This document shows, one piece after another, positions 32,733 to 41,000 of a stretch of 64,000 nucleotides of DNA. Source of the DNA: a virus. The stretch lies in the IMG/VR virus record IMGVR_UViG_3300047510_003167, positions 1-64,000 of that record; one strand, written 5' to 3'. The notes under the pieces were generated by a model. It saw only the letters and a program-made list of their open reading frames with translations. It did no database searches and was not told the origin of the DNA. How positions within the stretch are numbered: position 1 is the first letter of the stretch; each line of letters opens with the position of its first letter. The translations under genes were made by a program, and so were the position numbers.

Positions 32733-33107
32733 ATGGCAGATTTGTACCGCTCTACATACGATCCTCGGCAGCTCTCTGGTACTTCAGGGGCCGAACTTTC
32801 GGACTTGAATCCGGCCCAGGCGTATGACACAGACCTTAGGCGTGTAGAAGAAAAATCCAGGGGTGCAACAGAGTCTGTAAATGACGATCAGCTGCGTAAA
32901 GCAAAGTTCTTTGCAGCGGCAAAATCCGCTGGAAAGTTTAAACAAAAAGCTCAGATAGACGAACCAACTATTCGTGGAAGAACTCCACGTAATGAAGCGG
33001 TGCTGGATGGAACAAACCTCCCAAGCATGGGAGATGAGTTTGGCACCGTAGGCTCAACAAATTATGCAAACAAACCGTTGCCAAACTTTGGGCGACCCTT
33101 TGTTTAA
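32733..33107 (+). CDS. Small virion-type protein (124 aa)
   Basis: ATG at 32733 is chosen over TTG 32706. The 124 residues are polar with basic helices ('DDQLRKAKFFAAAKSAGKFKQKA') and 'PTIRGRTPRNEAVL'. It sits alone on the plus strand inside a minus-strand region. No Shine-Dalgarno is seen; an AATATTAT box precedes it. Function unknown. Confidence 0.6.
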   Translation: MADLYRSTYDPRQLSGTSGAELSDLNPAQAYDTDLRRVEEKSRGATESVNDDQLRKAKFFAAAKSAGKFKQKAQIDEPTIRGRTPRNEAVLDGTNLPSMGDEFGTVGSTNYANKPLPNFGRPFV

Positions 33108-33319
33108 TATTCTTGTTGACTGTAATATTCAAGGTCCAAAGAATCTTGAAGTTGATCAAAAACTTCTGCAATCATATTGAGAACCCATTGAACATTGTCA
33201 GACCTGTAATTAGACAGGTTTTTAGAAAGCTCTGCATTTTCTAAATGAATTACAGAACGAATTAAGACATTCAAAATGTCTAGGCGTTGTTCAATATCTT
33301 GGGAAGTTACGGTATTCAT
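33104..33319 (-). CDS. Small helical phage protein (71 aa)
   Basis: A 71-residue acidic helical protein, translationally coupled to the dCTP deaminase gene by a four-base overlap (ATGA type). No motif recognised. It overlaps the end of the convergent gene by four bases. Confidence 0.65.
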   Translation of the reverse strand: MNTVTSQDIEQRLDILNVLIRSVIHLENAELSKNLSNYRSDNVQWVLNMIAEVFDQLQDSLDLEYYSQQEY

Positions 33320-33903
33320 GCTTTGGAGAAAACAATTTCTTTCTTTTGGTTTTGATATTTACCTTTACGGTCCTGGTAGGACACTTCGCAGGGATTACCT
33401 CGGTAGAAAAGAAGTTGAGTAATACCTTCGTTCGCGTAGATGCGATTGAATAAACCAGTACAGTTACTGATTTCCAACGTCAGGTAACCTTCCCACATGC
33501 TTTCGGCGGGCGTGATGTTCACGAGGATTCCTGAACGAGCGTAAGTTGACTTGCCAACAGCAACCACGCTCACGTCACGGGGAAGTTTAAGTCGCTCCTG
33601 GGCCACACCCAGACAATAGCCGTAGGGAGGAAGGATGAAATACTGACCCTTTTCGTCTTCGTGAAGCTCAGCCGGAGTCAGGATCGAAGGGTCAAAATCT
33701 TTTGGATCACAGTCACCGGCCTGGATACGACCAAAGATTAAACATTCTTTAGGCGACAAACGAATGTCGTACCCATATGAGCTAAGCCCATAGCTCAGGA
33801 TGCGCCTGCCATCTTCTTTACTGACCAAAGCCCCCTGGAAAGGCGAGATCATCTCTTCGTTTTCCGCGAGTTCTTTAATTTCCCAGTCAGCAAGAAGGCT
33901 CAT
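33316..33903 (-). CDS. dcd: dCTP deaminase
   Basis: Converts dCTP to dUTP for the dTMP pathway, increasing thymidylate for phage DNA synthesis. The 195-residue length is typical. Signature segments are 'SSYGYDIRLS' (~41-50), 'GKSTYARSGILVNITPAESMWEG' (~116-138) with the base/water-activating Glu region, and 'ANEGITQLLF'. The protein is expected to be trimeric. It lies first before a 71-residue partner in a minus operon with a Dam-like protein upstream. Confidence 0.92.
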   Translation of the reverse strand: MSLLADWEIKELAENEEMISPFQGALVSKEDGRRILSYGLSSYGYDIRLSPKECLIFGRIQAGDCDPKDFDPSILTPAELHEDEKGQYFILPPYGYCLGVAQERLKLPRDVSVVAVGKSTYARSGILVNITPAESMWEGYLTLEISNCTGLFNRIYANEGITQLLFYRGNPCEVSYQDRKGKYQNQKKEIVFSKA

Positions 33904-33934
33904 AATTTCACTGAATCCAGTTCAATATACCAAA

Positions 33935-34522
33935 TCAGCAAAGGACTCGGCCTTTTTCTGAATAAATGTCAACAAAGTTTTGAATGGCTCCCTCAGTATT
34001 TTTCATCGGAGGAAGATACACCAATAACGAGGTGCAGGTCTTATGTTTGCCGATTCCCTGACTTGTGTTTTTTATCAGGTTTGGGGCAGTGCGCAAGATA
34101 CATACAGGAAAATCAAAGATTTGCTGTTCGTACCGGATCATGTCAGGGCAATTCGTAAAGTAAAGGCCCTGGTCTACCTGGCGGTTAAACCAAAACTTAA
34201 ACAACTTACGAAACCACACCGCATGAGAAGAAACCAAAGAAGGTGACGAAGACCGCGTCATCTTCCACTTGTCGCTTTTCTTGTCCCAAAAGTAGGCCCC
34301 ACTTGGAGGAAACAAATACACACGTCCGTACCACTCCTGTGCGTTTAATCCATCGTCCAGGGGAGTGTAAAATTTTTCAGCTTGAACAAACGTATTTGCA
34401 ACCTTGGAACTGGCAACATCAAGTTCAATGCCCCCAAGTAAACCGTGCGCAGCGGCAACCAAGTCCTTATTGGTGATCAGTTCTAAGTCTTCTTTACGGC
34501 TATAAATGCTTGGAATAGCCAT
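33935..34522 (-). CDS. Dam-like DNA adenine methyltransferase family protein, altered motif IV
   Basis: The layout 'ELDVASSKVAN' (33-43), 'FYTPLDDGLNAQEWYGRVYLFPPSG' (51-75) follows the phage Dam (PF05869) pattern 'lDpcA ... dGL...W.g-v--NPPY'. The normally essential N/D-P-P-Y catalytic tetrad is Phe71-Pro-Pro-Ser-Gly here. Loss of both the first Asn/Asp and the aromatic residue makes N6-methylation unlikely. The protein may bind DNA without modifying it or act on another target. It overlaps its upstream neighbour by one base. Confidence 0.65.
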   Translation of the reverse strand: MAIPSIYSRKEDLELITNKDLVAAAHGLLGGIELDVASSKVANTFVQAEKFYTPLDDGLNAQEWYGRVYLFPPSGAYFWDKKSDKWKMTRSSSPSLVSSHAVWFRKLFKFWFNRQVDQGLYFTNCPDMIRYEQQIFDFPVCILRTAPNLIKNTSQGIGKHKTCTSLLVYLPPMKNTEGAIQNFVDIYSEKGRVLC

Positions 34523-34908
34523 TATTCCTCTGCCTTCTTGTTGTAATCAACTTGGCAGTACCTAAATCCTTCGCTGTCTTTAATAATGTAACCAGCAGCT
34601 TCCAGGGGATTAATTTTTTGTGCGGCTTCTAAGATGCGACGGAAGCTTTCGGCTGTGTCACCATCACTCGCAGATTCACACTCTTGCTGCGCTGCATACA
34701 AATCTTCAAGTGTCCAGTAAGCCATTGAGTTATTTCCGTTTTCTGGTTGGAAGACCATCACACCGGGCCCCCTCAGATCCCAAAATTGGCAATACTGCTT
34801 GCCCATGTCGCCAAGCGTAAGGCGAACCACAGCATCAAGCATCTTTGCTTTCATCTCATCTGCATCGGGACCAAGAGTCTTGGCGATCAGCTTCTCACGT
34901 CTGCTCAT
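34522..34908 (-). CDS. Unknown early-type phage protein (128 aa)
   Basis: The 128 residues start with a basic 'MSRREKLIAKTLG' and include 'MAYWTLEDLYAAQQECESA', suggesting a compact alpha/beta protein. It overlaps both neighbours (ATGA/TAATG junctions), so is part of the regulator to dCTP deaminase operon. Not recognised. Confidence 0.65.
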   Translation of the reverse strand: MSRREKLIAKTLGPDADEMKAKMLDAVVRLTLGDMGKQYCQFWDLRGPGVMVFQPENGNNSMAYWTLEDLYAAQQECESASDGDTAESFRRILEAAQKINPLEAAGYIIKDSEGFRYCQVDYNKKAEE

Positions 34909-35363
34909 GGCTCAACCAACTTTTGTTTAATTAAAGCCTCTAGCATCTTAGGTAAAGGCTTGTAGATAACAACAAGCTTACCAAGATTTCCACGCTTTTT
35001 GACAAGCTTTCCTTTTTCATCACGAAGTTTGTCAAATTCTCCGGCGCGTATCAAATACTCTGCAACGCAACGCAATCGTCTCTTCAGAGGAAGTTCAGCT
35101 TGGGGGAATCGACCACAAATTGTTTCAGGACGCATATCTCTAAAAGCAATCCGCAGTCGATTGGCAAGAGTCATTGAAGAATGGGGGTCTTCTTCTTCAT
35201 AATTTCTTAAGTTTTCCAGGTACCGGCGTAATACCAAATCATCAAAAGAACCTTCGGGTGGAAGGAAGGACTGCACCTGTCGAATCAAGGATTCAGGCAA
35301 CAACTCTTCGTGGTTATCAACAGTGACAAGTGTGATGTCTAAACCATGGAAACGACTAGGCAT
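34905..35363 (-). CDS. Basic unknown protein (152 aa)
   Basis: ATG at 35363 lies inside the end of the upstream regulator gene behind a GGGGG-rich ribosome-binding stretch. A longer frame reaching 35414 is less likely. The product is Leu/Arg/Lys-rich with helical 'RLRIAFRDMRPETICGRF' and 'LRCVAEYLIRAG'. Such basic helical proteins near regulators may bind DNA. No family. Confidence 0.65.
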   Translation of the reverse strand: MPSRFHGLDITLVTVDNHEELLPESLIRQVQSFLPPEGSFDDLVLRRYLENLRNYEEEDPHSSMTLANRLRIAFRDMRPETICGRFPQAELPLKRRLRCVAEYLIRAGEFDKLRDEKGKLVKKRGNLGKLVVIYKPLPKMLEALIKQKLVEP

Positions 35364-35775
35364 GTTCCGACCGCCCCCTATCGGATGAAACATAGAAAGG
35401 CTTGGACACTTCAAAGTCTCGTTTTTCCAGCTTCCGATTTTTTACAAATTCTTGAACCAGTGTATTCCACGGAATACGGATAATTGCTTTTCGAACTGAA
35501 CAAGGACTGATATTGACGTAATGCAGACCCTCCACCCATCCCTTCTCTGGGTTCTTTTTGCCAACGCTGATCCAGTTCCGAATTGTTTGGTCGCTTATCC
35601 CAAGGCGAGTCGCACATTCTTCCGTGGAAATATACTCGTCAGCAAATGCGTCAGGATGAAGAGAGGCATCTGGCGCATTTTGAGCAGTGTTACGCCAAAT
35701 AGAAGAAAGGATATTTTTAATTCCCTTCAGCTCATGAGCTACATCTTCCAATCCTTTTCGGATTCCGTAAGCCAT
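35356..35775 (-). CDS. MerR/Xis-like helix-turn-helix regulator (139 aa)
   Basis: Residues ~48-70 read 'YISTEECATRLGISDQTIRNWIS', a MerR/excisionase-type helix-turn-helix. The N-terminus is a short amphipathic helix and the C-terminus is basic. It is the promoter-proximal gene of the minus operon that ends at 33104, so it may be an early regulator. The divergent gene at 35832 shares its upstream region. Confidence 0.75.
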   Translation of the reverse strand: MAYGIRKGLEDVAHELKGIKNILSSIWRNTAQNAPDASLHPDAFADEYISTEECATRLGISDQTIRNWISVGKKNPEKGWVEGLHYVNISPCSVRKAIIRIPWNTLVQEFVKNRKLEKRDFEVSKPFYVSSDRGRSEHA

Positions 35776-35831
35776 ACGTCGACACTTTTTGTTTAGATGC
35801 TAAGGTATGGGAAAAGATTTTGCACGGTTAA

Positions 35832-36167
35832 ATGGAAAATCAAATTCCGCCCAGTAACGTTCCTTCTCCCCTGGAAAACTTAGAAGGACAGCAACTGACA
35901 CTGCCCCCGAACATCACGCCGCAACAACTGGAACAATTGAAGGCTCGTGCCAGGGAGGCAGCCATCCGCATGACCCTGGAACAAAACCAAGCACAAGTCC
36001 CAGTCCCTTCTCAGGTTCCACCAAGGGTTGTTTATGTGCGGCGTAATTTGACAGTCGCAGAACTTTTAGTTGTATTTGTGATTTCCTGCGGGATTGTTAC
36101 AGGTCTTCAAGCAGGTTGGAGCCTTGCAACTAACCTTGTTCCGCGCATTGAAATCAAGCTGAAATAG
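35832..36167 (+). CDS. Single-pass membrane protein (111 aa)
   Basis: A Pro/Gln-rich N-terminus (~1-70) precedes one membrane helix ('VAELLVVFVISCGIVTGLQAG', ~75-95) and a short basic tail. It would place the N-terminal part on one side of the membrane, as in some phage lysis-modulating or superinfection proteins. No family recognised. Confidence 0.65.
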   Translation: MENQIPPSNVPSPLENLEGQQLTLPPNITPQQLEQLKARAREAAIRMTLEQNQAQVPVPSQVPPRVVYVRRNLTVAELLVVFVISCGIVTGLQAGWSLATNLVPRIEIKLK

Positions 36168-36184
36168 CTTGGACACATTGCGAT

Positions 36185-36190
36185 TATAAT
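36185..36190 (+). promoter_or_regulatory. Candidate -10 box TATAAT
   Basis: Perfect TATAAT in GATTATAATTCAAT, 30 bases before the fibre GTG at 36220. Confidence 0.45.
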
Positions 36191-36219
36191 TCAATTTAAG
36201 GCCTTTTGTGATTGAGTAG

Positions 36220-37992
36220 GTGGCTAATAGGAGAATATCTGAACTGCCCGAATTGCTCGGAGCAGATATTGCGGATCAAGATCTGCTGACGATTGTTCAC
36301 GTATTTGAAGTTGACCCTACTCTCAAGAACAAAAAACTTACAATTTCCGGTTTTAATTCTTATTTAAGAACTAAGTATATTCCTGTTACCGGCGGCATAT
36401 TAACCGGTGACGTTGTAGTAAACGGCAACTTACAAGTCACTGGTGCCACCTCTGTAACAACTATTACAGGCACCAGTGTTGCAACGTTTAACTCGGTAAT
36501 CGTTCAGACCAACCTTCAAGCACTTGGCACTATTAGTGGCCAAACAATTACTGGCGTTCAAGTTCACGCCGAAACGGGCATCTTTAACTCGCAGGTCTTT
36601 TCTCCTGTTGTTACTGGTAATACCGGACGTTTTACCAATATTACCGGTGTAAGTGGTACGTTCACGTCCCAGTTATCAGGCGCCACAATCACTGGTAATA
36701 CAGGGCAATTTACAAATTTAACCGGAGTTGCGGGTACATTTACCTCTACGTTATCCGGCGCTAGCGTTACTGGAAATATTGGAAACTTCACAACCATTAC
36801 AGGTGCAACCGGAGTTTTTACCGGCACCTTATCTGGAACGACAGTAACCGGTAATACGGGCCAATTTACAGCTGTCACTGGAAGTACCGCAAACTTTACT
36901 TCTGTAACAGGTGTTAGCGGTGTATTTACATCACAACTTTCTGGTGCTGTCATTACTGGAAACACCGGTAGATTTACAAGCATTACTGGTGTCACAGGAG
37001 TATTTACGACTGTTGTTTCCGGTGCTACCGTCACTGGCAACACGGGTCAATTTACAAATTTGACTGGTGTTTCGGCAGGTTTTACCACTGTTACGGGTAT
37101 TACTGTTACCGGGACCACGGCTAATTTTGTATCCGGAACGTTTACCACACAACTCTCCGGTTTATTAATAACTGGAAATACGGCTCAGTTCACAACACTT
37201 ACTGGAGCTACTGCTGGATTTACCACCGTTACGGGCGTAACTGTTACGGGGACCACGGCTAATTTTGTTTCAGGTGTATTTACAACTCAGCTCTCAGGTA
37301 CGTCCATAACTGGACAGACGGCTAACTTTTCAAACATTACGGGCGTTAGTGGGACATTCACTACCACTGTCAGCGGAGCGACTGTTACCGGAAACACGGG
37401 ACGCTTTAGCACCCTTACGGGAAACACTGCTGGTTTCACAACCGTTACTGGTGTAACTGTTACAGGAACAACGGCTAATTTTACGTCAGGTGTATTTACA
37501 ACTCAATTATCAGGCACCTTGGTTACTGGTAATACAATTACTGCAACCAGTGGTGTCTTTCAGTTCTTAACGGCAGTAAACCAAGCGTTTGGCGGAAACC
37601 TTACCTTTTCAGGTAATACATTTACCCTTGGATCTGGTTATTTCAGCTCTGGGATTAGTGTCACTGGAACAGTCAGCGGCGAAACAATTACTGGAACCAG
37701 TGGTGTATTTACCACAGTTACTGGTACAAGTGGAGTATTTACAACCATTACCGGTGGAACGGTTAACTTCACTTCCGTAAATGCTGTAAGCGGAATCTTT
37801 GTAACCGTTACCGGAACGGATGGAAATTTCAATACAGTTACGGGTAATTCTGGACGTTTTACCAATATCACAGGCAGCACTTTAAACATCACAACCCCCT
37901 CTGGAGCAACTCCAGCTATTGTTTGTTCAGGCGTTGTGTCTGGCAGCACAAGTGGATTTGTTATCCAAGGCCCGCTAATTATCCTTCCTTAA
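36220..37992 (+). CDS. Repetitive tail fibre protein (590 aa)
   Basis: Begins with GTG at 36220. The N-terminus 'RISELPELLGADIADQDLLTIV' followed by 'DPTLKNKKLTISGF' is a fibre-attachment module that I recall from cyanophage tail proteins. Residues ~60-560 are imperfect ~18-25-residue repeats with 'TGNTGRFT-ITGVSGTF' and 'SGATVTG' cores, almost all Thr, Gly, Ser and Val, as in triple beta-helix fibres. A short C-terminal strand closes it. The next gene shares this repeat type. Confidence 0.8.
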   Translation: MANRRISELPELLGADIADQDLLTIVHVFEVDPTLKNKKLTISGFNSYLRTKYIPVTGGILTGDVVVNGNLQVTGATSVTTITGTSVATFNSVIVQTNLQALGTISGQTITGVQVHAETGIFNSQVFSPVVTGNTGRFTNITGVSGTFTSQLSGATITGNTGQFTNLTGVAGTFTSTLSGASVTGNIGNFTTITGATGVFTGTLSGTTVTGNTGQFTAVTGSTANFTSVTGVSGVFTSQLSGAVITGNTGRFTSITGVTGVFTTVVSGATVTGNTGQFTNLTGVSAGFTTVTGITVTGTTANFVSGTFTTQLSGLLITGNTAQFTTLTGATAGFTTVTGVTVTGTTANFVSGVFTTQLSGTSITGQTANFSNITGVSGTFTTTVSGATVTGNTGRFSTLTGNTAGFTTVTGVTVTGTTANFTSGVFTTQLSGTLVTGNTITATSGVFQFLTAVNQAFGGNLTFSGNTFTLGSGYFSSGISVTGTVSGETITGTSGVFTTVTGTSGVFTTITGGTVNFTSVNAVSGIFVTVTGTDGNFNTVTGNSGRFTNITGSTLNITTPSGATPAIVCSGVVSGSTSGFVIQGPLIILP

Positions 37993-38012
37993 GATTAATC
38001 GCTTAGTTAAAG

Positions 38013-38018
38013 TAAAAT
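38013..38018 (+). promoter_or_regulatory. Candidate -10 box TAAAAT
   Basis: AGTAAAATAAGAAAAAAA, 18 bases before ATG 38036; shares its 15-base core with the site at 8840. Confidence 0.4.
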
Positions 38019-38035
38019 AAGAAAAAAAGATTGCC

Positions 38036-41000
38036 ATGCCATACGGAACTATTAAGGTTGACAATATTGTTTTTACCAACTCGGGCATTGATCAAACCAT
38101 TGGAGTCTCTGGTCTTGTCCAATCAATCTCTGGTAATTTAACTGCGACCGGCACTATTTCCGGCAATGTGGTTCGCGGTACCACCGTAAGTGGTGCAACG
38201 GTTACGGGTGGAGCTGGTCAATTCACCACCATTACGGGCGGCGTTTTAAGCGTAACTTCCGGTGTGTTTGCCCCAGGTACATCTGGCGCCCCCTCAATTA
38301 GTTTTTCTAGCGACAGCAATACTGGATTCTGGTCCCCCGCTGGAGATACCGTTGCTATTAGCACGGGCGGCTCTGAGCGTATTCGTATTGACAGCGCTGG
38401 TGATTTAGGTGTTGGCACCACAGATCCAACAAGTCGTTTAACCGTCAGGGCCGATGCTGCCTCTGGTCCTAATACTATTATTCGGGTAGAAAATCGAGCT
38501 GTTTCAGCTGGTGTTACTACGCAAAATATTAAGGTTGAAGGTATTTTTGACTATAACAACGGCACGTCTGATGCTTCTGCAGGCGCTATTGTTTTTGGTA
38601 AAGACGGTACTTATACAACTGCAACTACAAATAACGATAGTTATTTAGCTTTTGAAACTGCAACCGATAACTCTTCTACTGAAAAACTACGGATCGACAG
38701 CTCCGGCCGCCTGTTGGTGGGGGCAAGTGCAGGCGTTGCCGTTGGCTCAACGTCTCAAGCTGTTTTTCAAGCCACTGCAGGAACTACAGGCAATCTTAGT
38801 GCATCAATTTATAGCGCCGTAAACAGCGCAACTTGGGGTGCTGTTATTGCATTGGGACATGGAAGGGCAACTACATCTGGCATTCTTTTAGCAGATGATT
38901 TAATTGGACAAATTAGATTTGCAGGTGCAGACGGAACTGACCTAGAGTCTCTTGCCGGCTCAATTTCTGCCTTCGTGGACGGCACCCCTGGCGCCAACGA
39001 CATGCCAGGCAGGCTGATTTTTAGCACCACAGCAGACGGCGCAGCCAGCCCCACTGAGCGGATGCGGATTGACAGCGCCGGAAACGTGGGTATTGGGGCA
39101 ACAACTTTTACCTTTGGAACAGGCTCAGGATTACTTATTCAAAGAGATTCAGTTGCAACAGTTAGAGTATTTAGCAACAGTAATGGAAAAGCCCTTGAAT
39201 TAACTGCCAATGCGACGGGAGGATTGGTAAGTGCGCGTGGAACAGGCTCTGCATTAGTTTTTGAAAGCGATGCCACCGAACGCGCCCGCATCGACTCCTC
39301 AGGCCGCCTGCTGGTGGGGCTATCTAGCGGCGCTGCACTTGTTCATATTGGAAATAGTGTTGACAATTTATTTATGGACCGCAACGAGTCGGTTGCTGGC
39401 GGTCCAAACGCTTCTTTTAGAAAATCACGGGGCACTTCAGGCGCCCCAACTATTGTTAATGACGGGGACTTTACAGGGGCACTGCAGTTCAGGGGGTACG
39501 ACGGAGCGGCTTACATAACAAATGCAACTATTCGTGGCGAAGTAGACGGCACTCCCGGCACCAACGACATGCCTGGCCGCCTTGTCTTCTCCACCACTGC
39601 AGATGGTGCCGCCAGCCCCACGGAGCGCCTGCGCCTGGACTCAAGTGGCCGCTTAGGTCTGGGGACTAGTAGCCCTCAGGCGTTGCTTGAAGTATCCAGT
39701 GCAACCGGAGCAAATCCTCCAACTCCCACAGAGATACGGATTAGGACATCCACGAGTGCTGCTACATGGTCCACTACAGATCCGTGGGGAAGATTGTCCT
39801 TCTATAGCGCGGATGCAACTGCCGGCGGCGCTAGAATACATTCCTCGATAGAAACTATTGCGGCGAATAGCACCGGACAGTCATCCGATCTTGTATTTAA
39901 GACAAGTCCCGATAGTGGCAGCTCTCTTGATGAAAGAGTAAGAATTTCCCAGACAGGGCGCGTGGGGATTGGCACTACTAGCCCTAGCCAACTGCTGCAA
40001 GTCAATGGCAATGCACTAATTGGTGCAACTCCCACAACACAGTACAGCAACCTTACAGTTGTTGGTACGTCAGGAATCCAAGCCGCCGCACCATTATTTA
40101 ACCTAACAAACGTCGCTGGTACTACTCGATTTGCTTATATTCAGCATACTGGAACAGGCGGAGATTTTTTTCTATTAAACCAAGAAGCTGGTGCGTTGCG
40201 ATTTGGCACAAACAACGCCGAACGTGCCCGCATCGACAGCCTCGGCAGGTTGCTGGTGGGTACAAGTACAAGTGTAGCAACAAGTGCACTAAATGCTGGC
40301 CTGCAAATAAGTAACTTGGCGACAGGCAACGGTGCATCAATATCAATTGCTAGGTATAGCAATGACGCAGGCGCAAGTGAATTTATTTTTGGCAAAAGCA
40401 GAAGTGGCATCAATGCTAGTCCTGGGGGGATCATTCAAAACGGAGATACTCTTGGAGTGATCCGATGGGTAGGAGACAATGGTACAGACCTGTCTAGCAG
40501 CGCCGCAACTATTTTGGCTGCAGTTGATGGAGAGCCTGGCACTGCAGGAGATCTTACAGATATCCCTGCACGCCTAGTTTTTACCACGTCACCAGATGGC
40601 GCCGCCGGCCCCACCGAGCGGATGCGGATTGACAGTGCGGGCACCACAACGCTTACTTCTGCTTCAGCAACGGCGCCCTTTATTTCTAAAATCAGCACCA
40701 GCGAAGTCGCCCGCATCGACTCTTCAGGCCGCCTGCTGGTGGGGACTAGTACCCCGTCCAGTGGAGCGCTCGGTAGCGGGAGCCTAGAGGTTTACTCACA
40801 ATCTTCGCTGGAGAACACGCATGTTCTCTTGCATCACAACAGCAACTCAGGATCGCGTTTTGCCAATCTTGAGTTTCTGAAGACGCATAACAACGCCGTC
40901 GTATTGACCGGCAATACGTTGGGCAGGCTTCGTTGGTCTGGCTATGACGGGACATCTGCTGTGACTGCGGCCCTTATTGAATCGGCTGTAGACGGCACCC

